IMG/VR virus record: IMGVR_UViG_3300047476_001158
Span: 1-33,937 of that record
Source: a virus
Length of the DNA: 33,937 nucleotides
Direction: 5' to 3' (one strand)
Shown here in pieces: positions 1 through 6,685 of this stretch. A program made the translations under genes and the position numbers. Under the pieces are notes generated by a model. The model had not been told where the DNA came from, ran no database searches, and saw nothing but the letters and a program-made list of their open reading frames with translations. Numbering within the stretch: position 1 is the first letter of the stretch; each line of letters starts with the position of its first letter.

Positions 1-1
1 C

Positions 2-184
2 CCATTTAGTGTGACACAAGATGAGTATATGAGTGGTAATGCACCAAAAACACAAACAGATCTTGAAAACAGACCTGATAAATTATCTATGATGGATAGT
101 CTTATGAACAATTATAATGAAGCTGATATCAAAAACAGTTTCTATAATTCAAATAATAACGAAAAACCAGTAAGCAACTATTAA
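2..184 (+). CDS. C-terminal 60 residues of an unknown protein (5' truncated)
   Basis: An open frame runs from the window edge to a TAA at 182-184. The visible tail is hydrophilic and rich in Asn, Ser and Asp, with a short Met-rich stretch (KLSMMDSLMNNYNEAD) and an Asn-rich end (NSNNNEKPVSNY). No catalytic motif or membrane segment is visible. It ends one base before the next ATG, so the two genes are probably co-transcribed and share the terminator at 516-545. I do not recognise the family, and the low-complexity tail alone cannot identify it. Confidence 0.75.
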   Translation, partial: PFSVTQDEYMSGNAPKTQTDLENRPDKLSMMDSLMNNYNEADIKNSFYNSNNNEKPVSNY

Positions 185-185
185 T

Positions 186-491
186 ATGAATAACAATTTA
201 CAAGAATTAGTAATGGTTAAATTGGAACTTGGTGATCCAGCTTTAACTTTTGTTGATACAAACGAATATACGATTAAATACTATGCTTTTTTAACATTGG
301 GTAACACCAACGATACGATTGTTGTGACGATGAACGGTATATCAGACATAACATTATCGATGATGGGTTTTATTGAATGCCCTATTGATGAACTAGAAAT
401 AACAGCTGTTAATCCGAGTGACTCTGAACCAGCTGCTGTTACAAGAGGTTTATTAGTATACGGTGTTAAGAGATATAAGACAGTATTTTAA
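186..491 (+). CDS. Unknown 101-aa protein
   Basis: Starts one base after the stop of the preceding gene and is followed by a strong terminator, so it is the last gene of a transcription unit that enters from the left. The product is small and acidic, with alternating hydrophobic and polar stretches (TNDTIVVTMNGISDITLSMM) that suggest a beta-rich fold. There is no signal peptide, membrane helix, cysteine pair or nucleotide-binding motif. A small virion or accessory protein is possible, but nothing in the sequence decides this. The gene call is firm because of its spacing and length; the function is unknown. Confidence 0.8.
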   Translation: MNNNLQELVMVKLELGDPALTFVDTNEYTIKYYAFLTLGNTNDTIVVTMNGISDITLSMMGFIECPIDELEITAVNPSDSEPAAVTRGLLVYGVKRYKTVF

Positions 492-515
492 CAACATAAA
501 AAAATATCTTATAAG

Positions 516-545
516 AACCCCCTTTATGGGGGTTTTTTGTTTTTT
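516..545 (+). terminator. Rho-independent terminator closing the leftmost unit
   Basis: Seven-pair stem AACCCCC (516-522) / GGGGGTT (528-534) with a 5-nt loop TTTAT, followed by a T-rich tract (533-538 and 540-545, broken by one G). It lies 25 bases after the stop of the 101-aa gene and ahead of the promoter-like element for the gp32-like gene, so it separates two transcription units. Confidence 0.9.
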
Positions 546-568
546 GGAAAAAATATTTGATCGGGTTC

Positions 569-603
569 TTGACTTTTAGGGTATTTGTACCTAATATTGT
601 ACC
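569..603 (+). promoter_or_regulatory. Candidate Bacteroidota-type promoter with possible operator, upstream of the gp32-like gene
   Basis: TTG at 569-571, a 20-bp spacer, then TAATATTG at 592-599. This matches the TTG-N17-23-TAnnTTTG pattern described for Flavobacterium promoters except at one base. The same stretch also reads as TTGACT-17 bp-TAATAT, a near-consensus sigma70 promoter. The heptamer TTGTACC occurs twice in direct orientation (585-591 and 597-603), overlapping the -7 element, and GGTA-TTTG-TACC forms a small inverted repeat at 580-591. That arrangement resembles an operator. It lies just after a terminator and just before a replication gene. Binding by any protein is inference. 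Confidence 0.55.
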
Positions 604-622
604 ATAACAAAAATAAATTATT

Positions 623-1567
623 ATGATTGACTACAAGAAAATCGATTGGTCCAAGGCCGCAACAGACACTCTGGCCGACTATGAAAAAGCAAAGTCGAAA
701 ACAACACAGACTACCCAATCTAGTTCTGTCGACTTGACAAAGTATTTTACAATTGCACTTGATGAGGGTGCACAAAGCGGTGAGAAATCAGTTAGGATTC
801 TTCCTAACCAAGACGATCCGACAAAATGGTACAAAGTTGGTTATTTCCACAACTTAAAAATCGGAAAAAGATGGACAAAACTTTACGATCCATCACAAGA
901 TGGTGATGCTTCACCATTAAATGACATGTATAAGTTCTTAATGAAGAGCGCTGACAAAGAAGACAAGAAATTGGCTATCAATTACAAGTCACGCCAATTC
1001 TTCATTGTTCGTGTTATCGAACGTGGTAAAGAACATGAGGGTGTAAAATTCTGGAGATTCCCAGCTGTACAAGACGGTTCAGGAATTATGGATAAAATCG
1101 CACCGCTTGTTAAAAAGTATGGGGCGTTCTGGAACCCATTTGAAGGTTTCGACCTTACAATCTCTATGATTAGAGATAAATCAAAAGATTCAAAAGTTGG
1201 TTTCACAAAAGTTGCTTCTATCATCCCTGATAGAGAGTCTAAACTTTCTGAAGATGAAAACCAAGCGGTAGAATGGTTAAGTGACCCAATGGCTTGGACC
1301 GATGTGTTCAAGAAAAAATCAGTAGAATATTTAACTATTGTTGCTGAGGGTAGCGAACCAGTTTGGGATGCTGAGCAAAAATGCTTTATCGCTAAAGCTG
1401 AAGAGGGTGTAAGCACTTACACACCAACACCAGCACCTAAAGCGGTATATGATGCGCCAGTTGCTATGTCTGAGGACGATGCTGATGACAATTCTGTTAT
1501 GACAGAAGGACCATCACTTGAAGAAGCACCAAACGCTAAGTTGAAGATTGACGATTTACCGTTCTAA
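623..1567 (+). CDS. gp32-like single-stranded DNA-binding protein
   Basis: Coats ssDNA during phage replication and recombination. The 314-aa length is close to T4 gp32 (about 301). The N-terminal part (1-40) is basic and Ser/Thr-rich. The core (about 55-245) has the gp32-type order: VRILPN (57-62), an aromatic patch KWYKVGYFHN (68-77), then FFIVRVIERG (126-135) and KFWRFPA (142-148). The C-terminal third is acidic and ends IDDLPF. The T4 zinc ligands are not retained: H76 could correspond to His64, but the region where the three Cys would lie reads KLYDPSQDGDASP. The only Cys is C254, so the fold is probably zinc-free. The tip DDLPF matches the SSB-Ct of bacterial SSB rather than the T4 gp32 tail. 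The start follows an A/T-rich leader without Shine-Dalgarno. The neighbours uvsX, nuclease and helicase support the role. Confidence 0.88.
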   Translation: MIDYKKIDWSKAATDTLADYEKAKSKTTQTTQSSSVDLTKYFTIALDEGAQSGEKSVRILPNQDDPTKWYKVGYFHNLKIGKRWTKLYDPSQDGDASPLNDMYKFLMKSADKEDKKLAINYKSRQFFIVRVIERGKEHEGVKFWRFPAVQDGSGIMDKIAPLVKKYGAFWNPFEGFDLTISMIRDKSKDSKVGFTKVASIIPDRESKLSEDENQAVEWLSDPMAWTDVFKKKSVEYLTIVAEGSEPVWDAEQKCFIAKAEEGVSTYTPTPAPKAVYDAPVAMSEDDADDNSVMTEGPSLEEAPNAKLKIDDLPF

Positions 1568-1579
1568 AAAAAATAACAT

Positions 1580-1633
1580 AAGCATGGATGTAAGCATGGA
1601 CATAATGTCTATGTAAGTGTCCATGCTTTTTTT
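1580..1633 (+). terminator. Terminator or attenuator hairpin between the gp32-like gene and uvsX
   Basis: An 11-pair perfect stem, AAGCATGGACA (1592-1602) with TGTCCATGCTT (1618-1628), has a 15-nt loop and runs into seven T's (1627-1633). A second copy of the left arm, AAGCATGGA, lies just upstream at 1580-1588 and could pair with the same right arm (1620-1628). A small internal hairpin GACA-TAA-TGTC (1599-1609) would compete with the main stem. It lies inside what looks like one functional operon, so partial termination that gives more SSB than UvsX is plausible. Confidence 0.8.
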
Positions 1634-1654
1634 ACACCTAAAAAAAAATATATC

Positions 1655-2668
1655 ATGGCAGTTAAGAAAAAAGAGTTTTCTTTTGATGACCTCAAAAAGA
1701 AAATGAGCACAACAACAAAGTACAAAGCAGATTTATTCCTAAATTGTGGGGAAGCCTTTTTAGAGGCATCTGGTGTACCAGGCCCTTGCATGGGTCACAT
1801 CAACATGTTACTTGGACATACCAACACAGGTAAAACAAGCGCATTGATCGCAGCATCAGTGGATGCTCAGAGAAAAGGAATTTTACCAGTTTATTTGGTA
1901 ACAGAAAAAAAATGGAGTTTCGAACACTGTCAACTTATGGGGTTGGATTGTTCAAGAAACGAAGAAACAGGTGAATGGGATGGATTTTTCCTTTACCGTG
2001 ATGACTTTAATTTCATCGAACAAGTTACCGATTATATCAACGAGGTTTTAGATATGCAAGCAAAAGGTGATTTACCTTATGATGTTTGTTTCTTCTGGGA
2101 TTCAGTTGGTTCAGTACCATGTAAAATGACATGGGAAGGTAAAGGTGGTAAACAACATACCGCAGGTGTATTGGCTGAAAAGATTAACATGGGTATTAAC
2201 CAAAGAATCAACAACAGCCGTAAAGAAACATCACCATACTTGAACGGTTTGGTTGTATGTAATTTACCATGGGTAAGACTTCCAGATTCACCAATGGGTC
2301 AACCTAAGATGAAACCAAAAGGTGGTGAGGCTATTTACCAAGCAGCTACATTGGTATTCCGTTTTGGAAATGAAGCTGACGGTGGTATCAATAAAATTGA
2401 TGCAACAAGTAAAGGTAGAAAGATCAACTTCGCAACAAGAACAAAAGTTACTGTAGATAAAAACCACATCAATGGTCTTGGTTACGCTGACTCAAAACTT
2501 ATCGTAACACCACACGGGTTCATCACAGATGACAAACGTGACAAGGCAGCGTTAGATGCGTACAAAAAAGATACTTTTGAGTACTGGGCTTCTAAATTAG
2601 ATGACGCTAACTTTGAGTTAGAGGAATACGAGGTTAACCAAAAAATCTCTTATTCTGATGAAGATTAA
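1655..2668 (+). CDS. uvsX: UvsX-like RecA-family recombinase
   Basis: ATP-dependent strand-exchange protein that forms filaments on ssDNA for recombination-dependent replication and repair. The 337-aa product has a RecA-type core: Walker A GHTNTGKT at 54-61, a probable Walker B CFFWDSVGS at 145-153, and a basic loop PMGQPKMKPKGGEAI (213-227) where the DNA-binding L2 loop of RecA/UvsX proteins lies. An acidic tail, ELEEYEVNQ (321-329) and SDED, closes the protein. It is shorter than T4 UvsX (about 391 aa), mainly at the N terminus. The ATG follows an A-rich leader 21 bases after the hairpin T-run. The gene end overlaps the next gene by 11 nt, which suggests coupled translation. Lys60 and Thr61 of the P-loop are intact, so activity is expected. 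Confidence 0.92.
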   Translation: MAVKKKEFSFDDLKKKMSTTTKYKADLFLNCGEAFLEASGVPGPCMGHINMLLGHTNTGKTSALIAASVDAQRKGILPVYLVTEKKWSFEHCQLMGLDCSRNEETGEWDGFFLYRDDFNFIEQVTDYINEVLDMQAKGDLPYDVCFFWDSVGSVPCKMTWEGKGGKQHTAGVLAEKINMGINQRINNSRKETSPYLNGLVVCNLPWVRLPDSPMGQPKMKPKGGEAIYQAATLVFRFGNEADGGINKIDATSKGRKINFATRTKVTVDKNHINGLGYADSKLIVTPHGFITDDKRDKAALDAYKKDTFEYWASKLDDANFELEEYEVNQKISYSDED

Positions 2669-3710
2669 TAAACCGATAAGAAATAAAGTTAATACAACTA
2701 TTAACTCGTTACTTATTGATGGTGAATATCTTCTAAAGCAAGGATTTCATGGTACCAAGCAGCTCCAAGGAAAAGAGGGTAGCGTTGGTACCATATTCCA
2801 CTTTATCAACACCATTAAGAGGTTTTACCAGGATTACGCTGTTACAAAGGTTGTTGTATTCTGGGAAGGTAAGGGGTCTAAAGAATATAGACAAGCTTAT
2901 TACCCATACTACAAAAAAAACCGTGACGACAAAGTTAGTCTTGATGAGAAGTATGATTTGGATCGACAAAGGATTCGAATTAAACAATACCTAGAGGAAC
3001 TATCAATCAGGCAAGTTGAGATTGAGGGTTGTGAAGCTGATGATGGTATTGCGTACTATTCAATGAACTCACCTAACGAGAATAAGATTGTCTATACAAA
3101 TGATCGTGACTTATTACAATTATTGGATGAAAACACAAAAGTGTGTTTAACAATAAAAGGTGCCAAGGTTATGATCAACATGGACAATTTTGATAGTTAT
3201 TTTGATTACCACTATTCAAATGTTGGTATATTAAAAATGATCGCTGGTGATACAAGTGATAACATATCTGGTTTACAAAATATTGGTGAGCAAAAAGTAT
3301 TAAAATATTTTCCAGAAATAAAAAAACAAACCGTTAATCAAGATTGGGTGCTTAATAGAACCAAAGAATTATTGGTTGAAAAACCGAATGATAAAACATT
3401 AAATACTATCATTAACGGTGAAACCAAATGGGGCACATACGGGACAGATTATTTTTCAGTAATGAATAAGATAATCAACCTAAAAGAACCACATGTTACT
3501 GAGGAATTAAAGGAAGCGATTAGTGAGATGGTTAATGAAACATTATCACCTGAAGGCCGAGGTGGTATTAAGAAAATCATGGAAATGATGAGAGAGGATG
3601 AGTTATTAAATTTTTTACCAAAAAATGATGACGCTTTCTTTGTTTTCTGGTCAAGTTTTATTACTATTATAAAAAAGGAAGAAAATGATTACAACACAAA
3701 AAACAAATAA
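2658..3710 (+). CDS. 5'-3' exonuclease / flap nuclease of the T4 RNase H (FEN) family
   Basis: Expected to remove RNA primers and 5' flaps from lagging-strand fragments. The 350-aa protein has the metal-binding order of PIN/FEN nucleases: LLIDGEYLL with D21, EGCEADDG with E126, D128 and D129, YTNDRDLL with D149 and D151, and a helix-hairpin-helix-like segment MIAGDTSDNISGLQNIGEQK with D198 and D201. Between them, KGSKEYRQAYYPYYKKNRDD (72-91) matches the basic helical-arch region where substrate 5' ends pass. One early position usually Asp (VVVFD-like) reads FWEG here, with Glu70 perhaps taking over. The C-terminal 130 residues are mixed helical without further motifs. The gene starts inside the end of uvsX (11-nt overlap). 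T4 RNase H is about 305 aa, so this version carries a longer C-terminal part. Confidence 0.88.
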   Translation: MKINKPIRNKVNTTINSLLIDGEYLLKQGFHGTKQLQGKEGSVGTIFHFINTIKRFYQDYAVTKVVVFWEGKGSKEYRQAYYPYYKKNRDDKVSLDEKYDLDRQRIRIKQYLEELSIRQVEIEGCEADDGIAYYSMNSPNENKIVYTNDRDLLQLLDENTKVCLTIKGAKVMINMDNFDSYFDYHYSNVGILKMIAGDTSDNISGLQNIGEQKVLKYFPEIKKQTVNQDWVLNRTKELLVEKPNDKTLNTIINGETKWGTYGTDYFSVMNKIINLKEPHVTEELKEAISEMVNETLSPEGRGGIKKIMEMMREDELLNFLPKNDDAFFVFWSSFITIIKKEENDYNTKNK

Positions 3711-3711
3711 C

Positions 3712-4173
3712 ATGGAAGAAAAAAAAGAACAACGTAAATTCGAGTTCACTCTTTATCTTAACGATAACATTATCGTTCAAAGATTCTTTAACATTATCGG
3801 CTTTAATAACAGAGCCATTAACTCTTTAAACTTTAAAGAGGCTATTGATGACAACATGCATTTAATCCAGGGTGTTCTAAAGGATAGAACTTTGGATTTC
3901 ATCACAGAGCATCAAAGACATTTTCTTGAAACTAAAGATTACGAGCAAAACGCTTCTAAAGATGTTATGAAAATTGTTGTTAAGCATGACGGTAAAGTTA
4001 TCGCTTACAGAGAATGGGATGCAACAATCTACCCCGTTAAAGTTAGATACACAGTTGATATTCGTCAACACATTTATGAGTTAATCACTCGTGTTCAAAA
4101 ATGTTTATGTACTCCGACAAGAGAGTTAGAAACAGAATACATGGGATACAACTTACAAGTTCAATTAGTATAA
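3712..4173 (+). CDS. Unknown 153-aa protein between the 5' nuclease and helicase genes
   Basis: I chose the ATG at 3712 (MEEKKEQRKFEF), one base after the nuclease stop. An in-frame ATG at 3685 would overlap the nuclease gene by 26 nt and add nine Thr/Asn/Lys-rich residues. The product is soluble, with mixed charge: a start FEFTLYLNDNIIVQRFF, a helical middle (NFKEAIDDNMHLIQGVLKDR) and an end with two cysteines (KCLCTPTRELE). No motif for a helicase loader, primase or nuclease can be named. Its position just before a gp41-like helicase recalls loader or accessory genes in T4-like phages, but no resemblance to gp59 or gp61 is evident. The function is unknown; an association with the replisome is inferred from neighbours only. 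Confidence 0.82.
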   Translation: MEEKKEQRKFEFTLYLNDNIIVQRFFNIIGFNNRAINSLNFKEAIDDNMHLIQGVLKDRTLDFITEHQRHFLETKDYEQNASKDVMKIVVKHDGKVIAYREWDATIYPVKVRYTVDIRQHIYELITRVQKCLCTPTRELETEYMGYNLQVQLV

Positions 4174-4185
4174 ATTAAATTTTAA

Positions 4186-5610
4186 ATGGCGAATATAATA
4201 AACAACTTTGAAGACTTAGGCAAAGATTTCCAATTACAACTGATCAATGAAATAATTACAGACCATAAATTTGGGTTGGCAATAATCGATATTATCGACC
4301 CAAAATACTTTTCTTCTGAAGCTTTTCAAAGAATAACCCACATAATTAAACGATATCATAAAGACCATGAAGTTTTGATGAACTTCCCAGCTTTAAGAGG
4401 TTTAATTAAAGAGGATGTTGGGCCAGAGCATGAAGCTTTGAGAACACAACTAGATGACACTGTTACTGACATTGAGAGTTGCACCGTTGGTAACCTAAAC
4501 ACACAGAACAACGCTAAGAAATTTTGTAAATTACAATCTATTCGAGGTGCTGTTAACGAGATAAAATCTAAATTAGATCGTGGTATTATCTCAGATTATG
4601 ATGAGATTGAACAAAAGATTAAGAACGCTATAACCTTTAAAGAGGAGCAGGACCCAATCCTATTGTTTGATAACATTGAAAAAGTTTTATCTGAAGACTA
4701 TCGTGACCCAGTACCAACTGGTATCCAAGGTATAGATTCTTGTACCAAAGGTGGCCTTTCTAAAGGTGAGGTTGGTTTAGTTATCGCACCACTTGGTGTT
4801 GGTAAAACAACTTTCTTGACCAAAGTAGCTAGCACAGCTTTCCTTGAAGGTAAAACGGTTTTACAAATCTTTTTTGAGGATAAAGAAGAAGCTGTGCAAA
4901 GAAAACACTTTTCAGCTTTAACAGGTATACCACTTAGTGAGTTATCAGAAAACAAAGCTTTAATCCAGAACAAGATTAAAAACATTAAAGATGAGCACAA
5001 GAACAATCTTTATCTACAAAAATTACCGTCAGATGGTGTAACCATTAACAAACTCAAGAACATCATTAAAAAGATCAATTCTAAAGGTACTAAGGTTGAT
5101 GTTTTAGTACTCGATTACATTGATTGTTTATCGATGGAGAAAGAGACCTCTAATTCAGAAGAGTGGTCAAATGAGGGTAAAATCATGCGTGCTTTTGAGA
5201 GTATGGTTGATGAGATGAATGTTGTTGGTTGGACCGCAACCCAGGGTAACAGAAGCTCAACTAGTGTTGAAGTCGTTAAGACTGAAAATATGGGTGGTAA
5301 CCTTAAGAAAGCCCAGATTGCACACTTTATCATGAGTATCGGTAAAACTCTTGAACAAAAAGATCAAAAGATTGCAACAATATCAATCCTTAAAAACCGT
5401 ATGGGTGATGATGGTATGATATTTAAAGACTGTTTGTTTGATAACTCAAGGATTTTAATTGACACAAATGATGTGTTGACTGAAAAAGGTTTTGAGTCAC
5501 AAAAACAACAATCTAAGACAGAACAAAGGCGAAGATATTTAGAAAGTGTTGCTGCTGAACGAAATACGGAAGGCGAAAATATTTCTATGCAAATTGACGA
5601 GAATATTTGA
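4186..5610 (+). CDS. gp41-like replicative DNA helicase (DnaB family)
   Basis: A hexameric 5'-3' helicase of the phage replication fork. The length of 474 aa is almost the same as T4 gp41 (about 475). The N-terminal helical domain (1-150) is followed by a RecA-fold motor: the DnaB-type lead PTGIQGID (177-184), Walker A APLGVGKT (201-208), the motif EDKEEAV (231-237) with a likely catalytic Glu, Walker B VLVLDYID (306-313), the sensor-like TATQGNR (350-356), and KNRMGDDG (403-410), the region of the arginine finger in this family. The tail is polar and Lys/Gln/Arg-rich ([10 protein letters not shown]) and may bind partners. It starts 12 bases after the previous gene. Its 3' end carries the TTG of the nrdB promoter-like element. 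It is the only complete gene in the window that stops with TGA. Confidence 0.93.
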   Translation: MANIINNFEDLGKDFQLQLINEIITDHKFGLAIIDIIDPKYFSSEAFQRITHIIKRYHKDHEVLMNFPALRGLIKEDVGPEHEALRTQLDDTVTDIESCTVGNLNTQNNAKKFCKLQSIRGAVNEIKSKLDRGIISDYDEIEQKIKNAITFKEEQDPILLFDNIEKVLSEDYRDPVPTGIQGIDSCTKGGLSKGEVGLVIAPLGVGKTTFLTKVASTAFLEGKTVLQIFFEDKEEAVQRKHFSALTGIPLSELSENKALIQNKIKNIKDEHKNNLYLQKLPSDGVTINKLKNIIKKINSKGTKVDVLVLDYIDCLSMEKETSNSEEWSNEGKIMRAFESMVDEMNVVGWTATQGNRSSTSVEVVKTENMGGNLKKAQIAHFIMSIGKTLEQKDQKIATISILKNRMGDDGMIFKDCLFDNSRILIDTNDVLTEKGFESQKQQSKTEQRRRYLESVAAERNTEGENISMQIDENI

Positions 5611-5627
5611 AAACAATCGTATCTTTG
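5594..5627 (+). promoter_or_regulatory. Candidate Bacteroidota-type promoter for nrdB-nrdA
   Basis: TTG at 5594-5596, a 23-bp spacer, then TATCTTTG at 5620-5627, a perfect TAnnTTTG -7 element. The spacer is at the upper limit of the 17-23 range described for Flavobacterium. The -33 part lies inside the last codons of the helicase gene and the -7 part lies in the gap, so a transcript would start about 20-25 bases before the nrdB ATG at 5660. An A/T-rich stretch with TATTTATT at 5632-5639 follows; it resembles the core of the element found before the structural genes. Confidence 0.55.
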
Positions 5628-5659
5628 ACCATATTTATTTAAACAATAAAAAATTAATT

Positions 5660-6610
5660 ATGCAAGAACCAATTTTACAGGAAAACCCTAACAGATTTGT
5701 TATTTTTCCAATCGAACACAACGACATTTGGGAGTTTTACAAACAACACCAAGCGGCATTTTGGACCGCAGAAGAAGTCGATTTATCCAATGACATTAGA
5801 GATTGGCAGAACTTAACCGATAATGAAAGATATTTCATTAAGAACATACTTTCATTTTTCGCTTCTTCGGATGGAATTGTGAATGAAAATCTTGCTGAAA
5901 ATTTCTTAAAAGAAGTCCAATACCCAGAAGCTAAATTTTTCTATGGTATGCAAATCGCAATGGAGAATATTCATAGCCTTATGTACTCTTTGTTGATTGA
6001 TACTTACATCTCAAATCATCAAGAGAAAATCGAAAGTTTTAGAGCATTAGAATATCTACCTGCTGTACAGAAAAAAGCTAAATGGGCCTTAGATTGGATT
6101 GAAAATTCATCTTTTCAAGAAAGATTAGTTGCGTTTGCCGCTGTTGAAGGTATTTTCTTTTCAGGATCCTTCTGTTCTATTTTTTGGCTAAAGTCACGAG
6201 GTTTGATGCAAGGCTTATGTAATGCGAACACGCTTATCTTTAAAGATGAAAATTTACATTGTGATTTCGCAATCCATTTAATTAACAACCACGTTGTTGA
6301 CAAACCAGACGAGTCTAGAATTAGACAAATTATCCTATCAGCTTTAGAGATTGAAAAAGAATTTATCACAGAATCATTACCAGTATCTTTAATTGGTATG
6401 AACTCTAACTTGATGAAACAATATTTAGAGTTTGTAACTGATGGGTTATTAGTTAAATTTGGATGTAAGAAAGAGTTTAACGTTGAGCAACCTTTCAAAT
6501 TCATGGAGCAAATTGCTGTTGAGACTAAAGGTAATTTCTTCGAATCAAGAACAATGGAATATCAAAAAGCTAAGTTGAATGAGAAAGTTAGCTTCACAGA
6601 TGATTTCTAA
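5660..6610 (+). CDS. nrdB: Ribonucleotide reductase class Ia, beta (small) subunit
   Basis: Holds the diiron-tyrosyl radical that starts reduction of ribonucleotides by NrdA. All expected metal ligands are visible: D71 (FFASSDG), E102 and H105 (MENIH), E163 (AVEGIF), and E197 and H200 (DENLH). The radical tyrosine is Y109, four residues after H105, as in class Ia enzymes. The C terminus KVSFTDDF has the acidic, aromatic tail by which NrdB docks to NrdA. I chose the ATG at 5660 (MQEPIL): an in-frame ATG at 5546 would start within the helicase gene, upstream of the promoter element, and add 38 residues unlike the family. The 316 aa are typical of eukaryote/Bacteroidota-type R2 proteins and shorter than T4 NrdB (about 388). 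Confidence 0.96.
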   Translation: MQEPILQENPNRFVIFPIEHNDIWEFYKQHQAAFWTAEEVDLSNDIRDWQNLTDNERYFIKNILSFFASSDGIVNENLAENFLKEVQYPEAKFFYGMQIAMENIHSLMYSLLIDTYISNHQEKIESFRALEYLPAVQKKAKWALDWIENSSFQERLVAFAAVEGIFFSGSFCSIFWLKSRGLMQGLCNANTLIFKDENLHCDFAIHLINNHVVDKPDESRIRQIILSALEIEKEFITESLPVSLIGMNSNLMKQYLEFVTDGLLVKFGCKKEFNVEQPFKFMEQIAVETKGNFFESRTMEYQKAKLNEKVSFTDDF

Positions 6611-6646
6611 TTAAAATTAAAATATTAACATAACATTAAAAATAAA

Positions 6647-6685
6647 ATGATCATACAAAAACGTAATGATTTTAACGAGAATTAA
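6647..6685 (+). other. 12-codon out-of-frame leader encoding an NrdA-like N terminus (probable deletion scar)
   Basis: ATG at 6647 reads MIIQKRNDFNEN and stops at TAA 6683-6685. The first seven residues resemble the start of NrdA proteins (M-x-V-x-K-R-D-G of the ATP cone). The main nrdA frame starts at 6666, inside this stretch and one frame away, with MILTRIKKAAKGL, which resembles the segment that follows about 9-10 residues later in relatives. The simplest reading is an out-of-frame deletion joining the two parts near 6665. A sequencing or assembly error, or a short leader peptide, are alternatives. Confidence 0.5.

Noticed and set aside
982-1416. 144-codon open frame on the minus strand inside the gp32-like gene
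   Set aside because: It lies fully antisense to a well-supported gene and its product is low-complexity Ser/Leu-rich with no leader; it is a shadow of the plus-strand codon use.
2749-2994. 81-codon plus-strand frame within the 5' nuclease gene
   Set aside because: Alternate frame of a gene with clear catalytic motifs; no support for a second product.
5546-5659. Upstream in-frame extension of nrdB (38 codons)
   Set aside because: It overlaps the helicase gene, precedes the promoter-like element and encodes residues unlike NrdB N termini; the ATG at 5660 fits the family.
6115-6504. 129-codon minus-strand open frame inside nrdB
   Set aside because: It is antisense to conserved iron-ligand segments of nrdB and has no own motif or start context.
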